42,098 bases of DNA from the NCBI GenBank assembly GCA_964444795.1, contig CAYUIQ010000047.1, positions 1-42,098 of the forward strand. Reading direction: 5' to 3'. This DNA is from JABMRP01 sp964444795. GTDB lineage: Bacteria; Planctomycetota; Planctomycetia; Pirellulales; Thermoguttaceae. A program made the position numbers and the translations under genes. Shown in pieces: positions 33,297 to 41,581 of the stretch (positions are counted from its first letter, which is position 1; every line of letters starts with the position of its first letter). The notes beneath the pieces were generated by a model. That model made no database searches. It was not told where the DNA came from and saw only the letters and a list, made by a program, of their open reading frames with translations.

Positions 33297-34724
33297 CTAC
33301 TTCTTCCGTTTCGGCCGATACAGATCCGTCGCCGTGCCGAGTTGGACTTCGGCGGCCCCGGCCAACGTTTCGCTGAGCGTGGGGTGGGGGTGGATGGCGT
33401 CGGTCAGGTCGCGGATGGCGGCGCCCATCTCGATGGCCAGCACGGCCTCGGCGATCAGGTCGCCGGCGCCGGGACCGACGATGCCGCAACCGACGACGCG
33501 CTGGGTGTCTGGATCGACCAGCCATTTGGTCATCCCCTCGGTACGTCCGACGGCCTGTGCCCGACCGCTGGCCGCCCAGGGGAATTGGGCCACCTCGACC
33601 TTGCGCTCTTGCTGCTTCGCTTCGGTTTGTGTCAGCCCGGCCCAGGCGATCTCCGGATCGGTGAACACCACGGCGGGAATCGCCCGGGGAGTAAACTCGA
33701 CCGGCTCGCCGGCCAGCGATTCGACGGCCACCTTGCCCTCGTGCGCCGCCTTATGGGCCAGCATCGGGTCGCCCGCCACGTCGCCGATGGCCAAGATATG
33801 CGGGTCGGCCGTCCGTTGCTTGGAATCGACCACCACAAAACCGCGGTCGTTGACCTCGGCCTTGGTGTTTTCCAGCCCGAGTTTCGCACTGTTGGGCACG
33901 CGGCCCACGGAGACCAACACGCGGTCGAACTGCTGGACTTTCTCCTCGTCTTTCAGTTCTCCCTCGAACGTCACCTCGATCTTCTCGCCTTGCTCGACCA
34001 TCGCGGTCACCTTGGTGCCCAGATAAATGGCCGCGAGTTCGCTCTTCAGCTTCTTTTGCAGCGGCCGGACCAGATCGCGATCGGCGCCGGGCAGCAGGCC
34101 GTCGGTCAGTTCGACGACCGAGACCCGGCTTCCCAACGCCGCGTAGACGGTGGCCATTTCCAGGCCGATGTATCCGCCGCCGACGACCAGCAGCGACTCC
34201 GGCACGTCCGGCAGTTCCAGCGCCCCGGTTGAGTTCATCACCCGCGGCGTGGGCAGATCCAGCGCGGGAATCCTCGTGGGACTCGAACCGGTGGCCACAA
34301 TACAATGGTCGAATGCCAGGCGATCGTCGTCCAGCGGTTTCTTACCGACCGGTTCGAGCCGCAACGTTTGCGAATTCTCGAAAGTCGCCCGGGCTTGCAC
34401 GACGTTGACTTTGCGTTTACCGGCCAGTTGCTTCAGCCCGCCGGTCAAGGTGGCGATGACCTTTTCTTTCCGCGCCCGCACGGCATCGACGTCGATCGTC
34501 GGCTCGCCGAACGACACGCCCCACTGGGCCAGATGCCGGGCCTCGGCCATCGCCTTGGCCACGTGCAACAGGGCCTTCGACGGGATACACCCGCGCAACA
34601 GGCAGACGCCGCCGAGGCGGGGCTCCAGATCGACGACCGTGACGTTCATTCCCAGATCGGCCGCCAAAAAAGCCGCCGCATATCCGCCGGGCCCGCCACC
34701 GATGACGGCTAGTTGTGTTTTCAT
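33297..34724 (-). CDS. lpd: Dihydrolipoyl dehydrogenase (E3)
   Basis: A 475-residue FAD-dependent disulfide oxidoreductase that reoxidises the dihydrolipoyl groups of E2, passing electrons to NAD. The FAD motif is VIGGGPGGYAAAFLA at residues 7-21; the redox disulfide is CLLRGC (Cys41, Cys46), a variant of the usual CLNVGC. The NAD motif is LLVVGGGYIGLEMATV, followed by LVSVGRVPNSA and LAIGDVAG. The C-terminal HPHPTLSE supplies the catalytic His-Glu pair. It starts 10 bases after aceF, so it is the last gene of the aceE-aceF-lpd operon, and probably also serves other 2-oxoacid complexes. Secure. Confidence 0.96.
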   Translation of the reverse strand: MKTQLAVIGGGPGGYAAAFLAADLGMNVTVVDLEPRLGGVCLLRGCIPSKALLHVAKAMAEARHLAQWGVSFGEPTIDVDAVRARKEKVIATLTGGLKQLAGKRKVNVVQARATFENSQTLRLEPVGKKPLDDDRLAFDHCIVATGSSPTRIPALDLPTPRVMNSTGALELPDVPESLLVVGGGYIGLEMATVYAALGSRVSVVELTDGLLPGADRDLVRPLQKKLKSELAAIYLGTKVTAMVEQGEKIEVTFEGELKDEEKVQQFDRVLVSVGRVPNSAKLGLENTKAEVNDRGFVVVDSKQRTADPHILAIGDVAGDPMLAHKAAHEGKVAVESLAGEPVEFTPRAIPAVVFTDPEIAWAGLTQTEAKQQERKVEVAQFPWAASGRAQAVGRTEGMTKWLVDPDTQRVVGCGIVGPGAGDLIAEAVLAIEMGAAIRDLTDAIHPHPTLSETLAGAAEVQLGTATDLYRPKRKK

Positions 34725-34734
34725 TGGAATCCTT

Positions 34735-35976
34735 TCATGCCAACAACAGTTTACCCGGTGACTGCAAGAAGTCGATCACCTCGTTGAGAAAACGCGCGGC
34801 GGCGGCTCCGTCGACCAGGCGGTGATCGTAGGAGAGGCTCAGCGGCATCATCAGGCGTGTTTCGACCGCCCCGTCGCGTACCACGGGCATCCAACGCGAG
34901 CGTCCCAGCAACAGAATGGCGACCTCGGGATGGTTGATGATGGGCGTGGAGTACGTGCCGCCGACCGCTCCCAGATTACTGATCGTGAACGTTCCGCCGC
35001 GAAGATCCTCGATCGCAAACCGCACGTCGCGCGCCCGTTGCGCTACCGAGGCGATCGCTTGCGCGATTTCCACCAGACTCATGCGGTCGACTCCGCGCAC
35101 CACCGGCACAACCAGCCCGCGGGGCGTGTCGACCGCCACGCCCAGGTTGACGTACTCCTTGTAGACGATCTGGTTGTTCTCTTCGTCGAGCCGGGCGTTG
35201 AGCATCGGATGCTGCCGGAGCGACAGGGCCACGGCCTTGAACACGAAAGGCATGGACGTGAGCTTGATGCCCTCGTCCAGGTACCCCACCGGCACACCCT
35301 TTCGCAAGTGCTCCAGGTCCGTCACGTCGGCGTCGTCGAAGTTGGTCACATGCGGAATGGTGCTTGCCGAGCGGACCATCTGGGCGGCAATCGTCCGGCG
35401 GATCTTCGACATCCGCTCGCGGCGGACGGGTCCCCAGGCATCTTCCCCCGCTTCGCCCGGCGGAACGACCGCCTGCGGGCCAACACTGGCGGTGGCACCG
35501 GACGCAGCGGCGGCTTGCACGTCTTCCGGCGTGATCCGCCCCTGCTTGCCGCTACCGGCGATTCCGTGCAGATCGACCCCCAATTCCCGCGCGACGCGGC
35601 GTGCGGCCGGTCCGGCGGGAATGGGTCCGGTGGTTACGGGCTCGGGTTGCGGCACGGGGGTCGCGACCGGTGTCGGTGTGGTCGTTGTGGCAGCGGGAGC
35701 GGGTGCTGCTTTCGGCTTCGGTGCATCGCCGGCGGGCGCGGCGGCGTCGACCGAGAGCAATGTCTGCCCCACAGCGACCGTGTCGCCCTTGGTCACGTGG
35801 ACCTTGGTGATCTTGCCGGCGACCGAACAGGGGATCTCGACGACCGCCTTGTCGGTCTCGATTTCCAGCACCGGCTGCTCGGCGTCGATCACCTGGCCCT
35901 CGCGCACCAGCACGTTGACGATATCGCCGCTTTCGATATTCTCGCCCAACTCGGGCAGTTTGAATTCGGTGGTCAT
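34735..35976 (-). CDS. aceF: Pyruvate dehydrogenase E2 (dihydrolipoyl acetyltransferase)
   Basis: A 413-residue acyltransferase that accepts the acetyl group from E1 on a lipoyl arm and transfers it to CoA. One lipoyl domain (residues 1-78) has the lipoylated Lys in ETDKAVVEIP at about residue 44. A Pro/Ala/Thr-rich linker with repeated APAP and TPTPVATPVP leads to the peripheral subunit-binding domain (PAARRVARELGVDL, GSGKQGRITPEDV, about 128-165). The catalytic core has MSKIRRTIAAQMVRS, TNFDDADVT and SYDHRLVDGAAAARF with the active His near residue 385. A single lipoyl domain, where E. coli has three, is common in other phyla. Specificity for pyruvate is inferred from adjacent aceE. Confidence 0.94.
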   Translation of the reverse strand: MTTEFKLPELGENIESGDIVNVLVREGQVIDAEQPVLEIETDKAVVEIPCSVAGKITKVHVTKGDTVAVGQTLLSVDAAAPAGDAPKPKAAPAPAATTTTPTPVATPVPQPEPVTTGPIPAGPAARRVARELGVDLHGIAGSGKQGRITPEDVQAAAASGATASVGPQAVVPPGEAGEDAWGPVRRERMSKIRRTIAAQMVRSASTIPHVTNFDDADVTDLEHLRKGVPVGYLDEGIKLTSMPFVFKAVALSLRQHPMLNARLDEENNQIVYKEYVNLGVAVDTPRGLVVPVVRGVDRMSLVEIAQAIASVAQRARDVRFAIEDLRGGTFTISNLGAVGGTYSTPIINHPEVAILLLGRSRWMPVVRDGAVETRLMMPLSLSYDHRLVDGAAAARFLNEVIDFLQSPGKLLLA

Positions 35977-36025
35977 GGAGTTATTTTGTTTGGGGGATCA
36001 ACCTGATTGGATATCGCCATACAAT

Positions 36026-36093
36026 CGTTTAACGCCCAGCCGGAGGCGCCGGCTTCGACGCTACAGCCCGCGCCTCCGGCTGGGCGTTAAACG
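36026..36093. repeat. Perfect 24-bp inverted repeat inside the pyruvate dehydrogenase operon
   Basis: Arms 36026-36049 (core ACGCCCAGCCGGAGGCGC) and 36070-36093 are exact reverse complements around a 20-base loop. Folded in the aceE-aceF mRNA this is a very stable hairpin, 50 bases upstream of the aceF start. No T-run follows, so it is not a standard intrinsic terminator. It resembles dispersed intergenic repeats of planctomycetes. Confidence 0.85.
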
Positions 36094-36106
36094 AACAGGC
36101 TAAACG

Positions 36107-38839
36107 CTATACGGTCGTGGGATTGGGTGTTTCGGGGTCGATTCCCAGTTGCTTGATCGCCGCGGCGAGCTTCTTCTTGGGAAACTTACCCTCCTCGGCC
36201 AACTCGCACAGGGCGGCCAACACGACGTGCTCGGCGTCGACCTCGAAGAACCGGCGAAGCTGCGATCGGGCCTCGCTACGGCCGAATCCGTCGGTACCCA
36301 GCACAGTGTAACGGCCGGGCAGCCAGGGGGCTAGGGTCAACGGGACGGCGCTGACATAGTCGGAGGCCGCCACAAACGGCCCTTTCCGGCCGTCGAGCAC
36401 CTGCTCGACGAATGCCCGCCGAGGCGATTCGCCCGGATGCAAGCGATTCCAGCGATGGCACGCCCGCGCGTCGTCCAGCAGGGCCTTATAACTGGTGACG
36501 CTGTAAATGTCGCTGGCAACGCCGAACTGCCCGTGGAGTATCTCTCGCGCCCGCAACACCTCGCGGAGGATCGCCCCGCTGCCGAACAACCGCACTCGGG
36601 CGCCGGTTTCCTCGTCGTCGCCGTCGAGCCGGTACATTCCCTTGCAGATTTGCTCGGAGAGCGTCGCTGGATTCTTCTCGTCGGCGTGCATTGGCAAGAT
36701 CGGCATCTCGTAGTTTTCATTCATCAGCGTGATGTAGTAGAGAATATCTTCTTCCTCGTAATACATCCGCCGGATGCCGTCGAGCACGATGGCCGCCATC
36801 TCGTAAGCATAGGCCGGGTCGTACGCTTGCAGGGTGGGAAACGCCAGGGCATTGAGATGGCTGTAGCCGTCCTGGTGCTGGAGCCCCTCGCCGGCCAGCG
36901 TCGTGCGGCCCGCGGTGCCTCCCATGATGAACCCGCGGCATCGCATGTCGGAAGCGGCCCAAATCAGATCGCCGATCCGCTGGAAGCCGAACATCGAGTA
37001 GTAGATGAAGAAGGGGACCATGTTCACGCCGTGGCTGGAGGGAGCCGTGCCGGCGGCGATGAACGACGACATGGACCCCGCCTCGGTGATCCCCTCCTCA
37101 AGAACCTGCCCGTCGGTCGCCTCGCGATAGTAGAGCACGGTATCGGAATCGACCGGCTCGTACAACTGCCCGCTATGGGCGTAGATGCCGAACTGCCGGA
37201 AGAGGGCTTCCATGCCGAAGGTCCGTGCTTCGTCGGGCACGATGGGCACGACGTACTTGCCCACCGACTTGTCGCGCATCAGCCGGGACAACAGCCGCAC
37301 GAAGGCCATCGTGGTGGAGACCTCGCGACCGTCGCTGCCGCCGAAAAACTCGGCATAGTCTTCCCACTTCGGCGGTCGGAGCTTGACGCTGGGCTGGCGG
37401 CGGCTGGGTACCGAACCGCCGAGTGCTTGACGTCGCTGCCGCAGGTATTGCATCTCGGGGCTGTCGTCGTCGGGTCGATAGAAGGGCGCTTCGGCCACGC
37501 GGTCGTCGGAGATGGGGATGTTGAATCGGGCGCGAAAGTGGCGCAGCTCTTCCTCGTTGAGCTTCTTCTGCTGATGCGTGACGTTGCGTCCTTCGCCCGC
37601 CTCGCCCATCCCGTAGCCCTTGACGGTCTTGGCCAAAATGACCGTCGGGGCGCCTCGATGCTCGGTTGCCGCCTTGTAGGCTGCGTACACTTTCTCCGGA
37701 TCGTGACCGCCGCGGCGAAGGCGGTGGATCTGGTCGTCGGTCAACTCGGCCACGAGCGCTTCGAGCCGGGGATCGACGCCGAAGAAATGCTGCCGGGTGA
37801 AACTCCCCGGCATCACCGTGTATTTCTGATACTGCCCGTCGACCACCTCGCCCATCCGTCGCGCCAGCAGGCCGTCCGTATCTTTCTCCAACAGGGGATC
37901 CCAATCGTCGCCCCAGATCACCTTGATCACGTTCCAGCCGGCGCCGCGAAAGGCGCCTTCGAGCTCCTGGATCACTTTCCCATTGCCGCGAACCGGGCCG
38001 TCGAGCCGCTGCAAGTTGCAGTTGATTACAAACGTGAGGTTGTCGAGTTTTTCCCTCGCAGCCAGTGTGATCGCACCCAGAGCTTCCGGCTCGTCGCATT
38101 CGCCGTCACCCAGGAATGCCCAAACGCGCGAGTCGGCTGCGTCCGGTTTGATCCCCCGGTCGACCAAGTAATGATTGAACCGGGCCTGGTAGATGGCCAT
38201 GATCGGACCGAGACCCATCGATACGGTGGGAAACTCCCAGAAGTCGGGCATCAGCCAGGGATGCGGATACGACGATAGGCCTCCGCCGGGAGCCAGTTCG
38301 TGGCGGAAGTTGACCAGTTGCTCTTCGGAGATCCGGCCTTCGAGAAACGCCCGGGCGTAGATCCCCGGCGTGGCATGTCCCTGGAAGAAGATCTGATCGG
38401 CCGGTCCGCCGCCGTCCTTGCCGCGGAAGAAGTGGTTGAAGGCCACTTCATACAGCGTGGCCGCCGAGGCGTACGTCGAGATATGGCCCCCGATGCCCGC
38501 GCTCTCGCGATTGGCCCGCACGACCATGGCCATCGCATTCCAACGGATGATGCTCTTGATCTTCCGTTCCAACTCCCGGTCGCCGGGAAAATCCGGCTGT
38601 GCGTCGACGGGAATCGTGTTAATGTAGGGGGTCGTGGCCGGATGGGGCAATCGGACGCCGCAGCGAAAGGCCTGCTGCTTGAGCCGTTCCAACAGGAAGG
38701 CGGCCCGATCGGAGCCCCCGTTGCGAATCACGTAGTCCAGCGACTCAAGCCACTCGGCCGTTTCCCGCGGATCGGTATCCTCCTGGAATCCCGGGCCCTC
38801 GTCGCCCGGCGAGACGGTTCCTTCGGTCTGCTTGTTCAT
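36107..38839 (-). CDS. aceE: Pyruvate dehydrogenase E1, homodimeric type
   Basis: A 910-residue thiamine-diphosphate enzyme that decarboxylates pyruvate and reductively acetylates the lipoyl arm of E2. It is the single-chain type found in Gammaproteobacteria and Actinobacteria, not the alpha/beta split type. Motifs: GHISTYASAATLYEVAFNHF, FQGHATPGIYARAFLEGR, the TPP/Mg motif GDGECDEPE (about residue 243) ending NCNLQRLDG, ILAKTVKGYGMGEAGEGRN and FIYYSMFGFQRIGDLIWAA. Length is slightly above the E. coli enzyme. No strong ribosome-binding site is visible before ATG 38839. First gene of the aceE-aceF-lpd operon; the 130-base spacer to aceF holds a large hairpin. Confidence 0.96.
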   Translation of the reverse strand: MNKQTEGTVSPGDEGPGFQEDTDPRETAEWLESLDYVIRNGGSDRAAFLLERLKQQAFRCGVRLPHPATTPYINTIPVDAQPDFPGDRELERKIKSIIRWNAMAMVVRANRESAGIGGHISTYASAATLYEVAFNHFFRGKDGGGPADQIFFQGHATPGIYARAFLEGRISEEQLVNFRHELAPGGGLSSYPHPWLMPDFWEFPTVSMGLGPIMAIYQARFNHYLVDRGIKPDAADSRVWAFLGDGECDEPEALGAITLAAREKLDNLTFVINCNLQRLDGPVRGNGKVIQELEGAFRGAGWNVIKVIWGDDWDPLLEKDTDGLLARRMGEVVDGQYQKYTVMPGSFTRQHFFGVDPRLEALVAELTDDQIHRLRRGGHDPEKVYAAYKAATEHRGAPTVILAKTVKGYGMGEAGEGRNVTHQQKKLNEEELRHFRARFNIPISDDRVAEAPFYRPDDDSPEMQYLRQRRQALGGSVPSRRQPSVKLRPPKWEDYAEFFGGSDGREVSTTMAFVRLLSRLMRDKSVGKYVVPIVPDEARTFGMEALFRQFGIYAHSGQLYEPVDSDTVLYYREATDGQVLEEGITEAGSMSSFIAAGTAPSSHGVNMVPFFIYYSMFGFQRIGDLIWAASDMRCRGFIMGGTAGRTTLAGEGLQHQDGYSHLNALAFPTLQAYDPAYAYEMAAIVLDGIRRMYYEEEDILYYITLMNENYEMPILPMHADEKNPATLSEQICKGMYRLDGDDEETGARVRLFGSGAILREVLRAREILHGQFGVASDIYSVTSYKALLDDARACHRWNRLHPGESPRRAFVEQVLDGRKGPFVAASDYVSAVPLTLAPWLPGRYTVLGTDGFGRSEARSQLRRFFEVDAEHVVLAALCELAEEGKFPKKKLAAAIKQLGIDPETPNPTTV

Positions 38840-39149
38840 GGGCGAGTCGGTCGATTGTGGAAAGGGAAGCGGCCATGGGTATCATGTGGCCATGACATGC
38901 CACCCATCAGAAGGGAGTGTCGTGCGCACTCGATCGGGGGTGGGTGGAACCGCCATCATCTTATGGGGCGGTTTTGGAATGGTCAAACCCACCCGGCAAT
39001 TCGCCCGTTGCGATCCACTGGACACGACCGCCGCGGGTTAGGAAAAAAGGGCGACATCCCGTCTCATAGTAACCCGAAGCGTAAGCGAGGAAGCTCCTTG
39101 ACTGTCCCTCGCTTACGCTTCGGGTTACCATTGGCCCGCGCTGGCCGAC
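38840..39149. other. Intergenic region upstream of aceE
   Basis: A 310-base gap between two minus-strand genes. It must contain the aceE promoter, but I find no strong -35/-10 pair. It holds one perfect inverted repeat (listed separately) next to the neighbouring gene's stop and nothing else recognisable. Confidence 0.5.
39069..39128. repeat. Perfect 22-bp inverted repeat, possible terminator
   Basis: Arms 39069-39090 (GTAACCCGAAGCGTAAGCGA plus GG) and 39107-39128 are exact reverse complements around a 16-base loop. The element starts 22 bases after the stop of the secreted-protein gene on the minus strand. It has the look of a dispersed intergenic repeat and could stabilise or end the upstream transcript. 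Confidence 0.85.
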
Positions 39150-40007
39150 TTATTGCACGCCCAGAGCATCAGCCTTCTGCTCCAACTGCTTCCGCAGCGG
39201 GCCATTGGCTCGGCGGGCGGCCATCTGGTAGTAGAGTCGGGCCAGATTGCCCTTTCCGGCCTGTTCGGCCTCCTCGGCGCGAGCCACGTACTTCATCGCC
39301 TCGGCCTGATCGGCCGCCGGGGGAATCGGTTGGTCGGCCCGCGCGAGATCGTCTTGCCGCGGGGCGGGTGGTTGGGCGACAGCGCCCGGATGGCCTTGCC
39401 AATTGGGTTCTTCCGGCGCGGCCACGGGTTTCGCGGGGGCGGCGTTCGGACGTGCCCTAACCATGGGAGCCAGATCCCGGTCGGCGATGGGCACCGGCTG
39501 GAAGGGTTGCGGCGTCATGCCGGGACTCATCGACGAACGATACTGCTGAACGCGCGACGGCACGTATTGCCGGTTGTAGGGGAAGCCACCCACCGTGGGT
39601 ACAACACTGATGACAAACGGGCTCTGCGAGGTGTCGGAAAAGATGCCCGTCTGGCCGTTGAACATTGTCGTACTGGGAGCCTGGGTCACGTTGCTTCGTC
39701 GACTTCCCTGCCCAAATTGGAAAGCGAAGTCGGCGTTGAAATCGTCGCCGCGGAGGCTGTACCCAGCCCTGCCGCCGGCCGACGGGTCATATCCGCCAAA
39801 CTGCGGAATAGCCAGATTCGCACTCCCCTGGCTGAAGTTGAAGCCTTTCCAATTGCCCTGAAAGCTAACGCCCATCCGCTCGAAGAAATTGTCGTTGAGC
39901 GAGTTGAACGGCGTGGTCGTGGTCACCTGTTGAGCAGACGCCCCAGAGGCCATCCAGAAGATCGCCCCGAGAATGACGAGCAAGCACCAGAATCGTTTGT
40001 CGCACAT
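39150..40007 (-). CDS. Secreted low-complexity protein of unknown function
   Basis: A 285-residue exported protein from ATG 40007, preceded by AGAGGA. The 27 extra codons upstream are leader sequence, not signal. The signal peptide is MCDKRFW, a hydrophobic core, cut near ASAQQV. The mature N-terminus is Asn/Phe/Gly-rich (FFERMGVSFQGNWKGFNF, GYSLRGDDFNADFAFQFGQG), resembling beta-strand-forming or surface-layer sequence. The middle is Pro/Ala-rich and the last 60 residues are helical with KYVARAEEAEQAGKGNLARLYYQMAAR, a TPR-like hairpin. I recognise the general style of planctomycete envelope proteins but no named domain. A near-consensus promoter and a long leader suggest strong, regulated expression. 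Confidence 0.75.
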   Translation of the reverse strand: MCDKRFWCLLVILGAIFWMASGASAQQVTTTTPFNSLNDNFFERMGVSFQGNWKGFNFSQGSANLAIPQFGGYDPSAGGRAGYSLRGDDFNADFAFQFGQGSRRSNVTQAPSTTMFNGQTGIFSDTSQSPFVISVVPTVGGFPYNRQYVPSRVQQYRSSMSPGMTPQPFQPVPIADRDLAPMVRARPNAAPAKPVAAPEEPNWQGHPGAVAQPPAPRQDDLARADQPIPPAADQAEAMKYVARAEEAEQAGKGNLARLYYQMAARRANGPLRKQLEQKADALGVQ

Positions 40008-40022
40008 GGTCAAATCCTCTCT

Positions 40023-40050
40023 GATTTGCCTGAACACGATTTGCCTGAAC
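40023..40050 (-). repeat. Tandem 13-base direct repeat in a mRNA leader
   Basis: GTTCAGGCAAATC (minus strand) occurs twice, separated by 2 bases, 16 to 43 bases upstream of the secreted-protein start and inside its predicted leader. Its 15-base period is not a helical turn multiple, so an RNA-level or translational signal is as likely as an operator. Confidence 0.6.
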
Positions 40051-40121
40051 TCTGTTCCGGCGTGGCGCCCGTTTCCACGCAAACGCAAAGCGGTGCGGAC
40101 TCAAGGACCACAACCCACTGT

Positions 40122-40151
40122 ATTGTATCGGCAGTTGGCCCCCCACGTCAA
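40122..40151 (-). promoter_or_regulatory. Sigma70-type promoter of the secreted low-complexity protein
   Basis: On the minus strand, TTGACG (-35, 40151-40146) and TACAAT (-10, 40127-40122) are spaced by 18 bases. Transcription would start near 40115, giving a leader of about 108 bases before ATG 40007. Confidence 0.65.
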
Positions 40152-40519
40152 GAATACGCATCCGTCGCAAGAGGGGGTTGCCGCCTCGTAGTCGGCCTCG
40201 TTTCTCCAACTTCACACGAGTGGTCCATGCCTCGGGCATCCATAACACGTTTGCCGGGGGCCATTTTTTGCCCATTTCCGCAACAAAGTGAAGAACGTTC
40301 ATCGCCGCGTTGGGGAGGTAGCGAATTGGCGCGCACTTTCAGGCCGAGTTATTGCATCAGCGTTCGGTCGGTCGAAGGCACCTAAGGTGTTGTGAGCTAG
40401 GGCTTCTTGTGGTACTTTCGGCGCCGGCCCCTATGTGAGTTGGCGCGCATCGGCGCGCCCGTTTATTCAAATTGGGGTGAACGATAAACAACATAGTTCG
40501 CCATCGCTGAGATTCCTCA

Positions 40520-41032
40520 ATGGCCGAAAGCACAGACATCAATCTGCCGCGTTCCCACACTGCACAATTTCCAGATCGTTGCGTCGTGTGCGGCCATGAC
40601 GACCCGAAGTCTCACGTTCGTCTAATTACGGGCACGCTTGGATGGTGGACTTGGTTGCTTTGGTGGTGGGGAAAGCCATTTGTCGCGAAGGCTCCGGCCT
40701 GCACCGCCTGTGCGTGGAAACTTCAAGGGCTGCGATTCATCAGCCTTGTTGTGACAATCTCGATTACGGTCGCGGCCTTTTGGTTGATCTGGCCGCATTT
40801 CAAGGATTCTGTTCCACGCAGCGTTCGCAAATGGGTCATGATGGGTCTCGCACTTGTGTGTCTTCTACCACAATTCATATTTGAGGTCTTCTTCGCCAAA
40901 CCCTTTGACATTACGGCCTATGCTGACAGCGTTGATTACGAGTTTACATCGAAGGACTACGCCGTTGACTTCGCGACGCTGAACATTGACGCCGCGTGGG
41001 TCAAGGTCAATGGCGAAATCATCAACCAGTAA
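40520..41032 (+). CDS. CxxC-containing membrane protein of unknown function
   Basis: A 170-residue protein. The N-terminal region holds CVVCGHDD (about residues 21-28) and CTACAWK (about 61-67), two CxxC pairs that could form a zinc site. Between them lies WWTWLLWWWGKPF, an unusually Trp-rich hydrophobic stretch. Two more hydrophobic helices follow (about 73-93 and 105-125), and a soluble tail beginning FDITAYADSVDYEFTSKDYAVDFATLN. The gene is noticeably less GC-rich than the chromosome backbone. No strong ribosome-binding site precedes the ATG at 40520. The composition and position beside a transposase suggest an acquired gene. No named family is recognised. Confidence 0.65.
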   Translation: MAESTDINLPRSHTAQFPDRCVVCGHDDPKSHVRLITGTLGWWTWLLWWWGKPFVAKAPACTACAWKLQGLRFISLVVTISITVAAFWLIWPHFKDSVPRSVRKWVMMGLALVCLLPQFIFEVFFAKPFDITAYADSVDYEFTSKDYAVDFATLNIDAAWVKVNGEIINQ

Positions 41033-41120
41033 CGCGGAACGATGGCGAACAGAGCGGTGAACCAGAGCCGCCGATGACAGGTGCAGAAGGAGGGCAGGCG
41101 AGCTTATTCTCTCTTTCGCG

Positions 41121-41180
41121 GGTGGCACGGACACTTTGCCGCCAGGCGCGGGTGGCACGGACACTTTGCCGCGAGACGCG
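41121..41180 (+). repeat. Tandem 30-bp REP-like units
   Basis: Two adjacent 30-base units start GGTGGCACGGACACTTTGCC (41121 and 41151). A third unit starts at 41461 and is identical to the first, while the second differs at two positions. The units supply the repeat ends of the transposase hairpins and probably the crossover points for the duplication. Confidence 0.9.
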
Positions 41181-41217
41181 CTGCCACTTCACACGTGTTT
41201 TCGGCAAAGTGTCCGTG
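41156..41217. repeat. RAYT-associated hairpin, copy 1
   Basis: Perfect 16-base arms CACGGACACTTTGCCG (41156-41171) and its complement (41202-41217) flank a 30-base loop. It lies 54 bases before the ATG of the truncated transposase copy. Confidence 0.9.
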
Positions 41218-41271
41218 TTGCGCAGCAACGAGAGGATGGTCACGCTTGCCCCATCGTGCGATAATGCGGCA

Positions 41272-41574
41272 ATGTCCAGACGACGTATCTACGATGACGA
41301 GTTGCACGCCCAGTTCGTTACGTTTTCATGTTACCGACGTCGGCGCCTGTTGGATCACGCTCGAGCTCGCCAGGTCGTGATCAGCATGCTGGCCAGTGAA
41401 TTGGCGATCCACCAGGGAACCTGCTGCGGCTTCGTGGTCATGCCGGATCACGTCCACGCGGGTGGCACGGACACTTTGCCGCCAGGCGCGCTGCCACTTC
41501 ACACGTGTTTTCGGCAAAGTGTCCGTGTTGCGCAGCAACGAGAGGATGGTCACGCTTGCCCCATCGTGCGATAA
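41272..41574 (+). pseudogene. Truncated RAYT transposase, upstream duplicate
   Basis: The first 62-63 codons match the intact transposase below (MSRRRIYDDELHAQFVTFSC through MPDHVHA), with two substitutions (Ser for Gly41 and Gln for Glu48). Then the frame runs into the duplicated hairpin and continues as unrelated sequence (GGTDTLPPGALP) to a stop at 41572-41574. It keeps the HVH metal motif but lacks the catalytic Tyr region, so it cannot act as a transposase by itself. A GATAAT sits 6 bases before the ATG, as in the intact copy. Confidence 0.9.
41466..41527. repeat. RAYT-associated hairpin, copy 2
   Basis: Same 16-base arms as copy 1 (41466-41481 and 41512-41527), upstream of the intact transposase. 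The loop differs from copy 1 at two positions. Confidence 0.9.
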
Positions 41575-41581
41575 TGCGGCA

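Larger units (their letters stand above)
40008..40519. other. Divergent intergenic region, 512 bases
   Basis: It lies between the secreted-protein gene (minus) and the CxxC membrane protein (plus). It contains the minus-strand promoter and direct repeats listed separately, and a 7-bp GC hairpin GGCGCGC / GCGCGCC with ATCG loop at 40442-40459, about 60 bases before the plus-strand gene. The stretch from about 40160 to 40430 shows no gene, RNA or strong repeat. Confidence 0.5.

Noticed and set aside
40442..40459. GC hairpin as an intrinsic terminator
   Set aside because: The stem is only 7 bp and the following bases are mixed (CGTTTATT) with no gene ending upstream on that strand.
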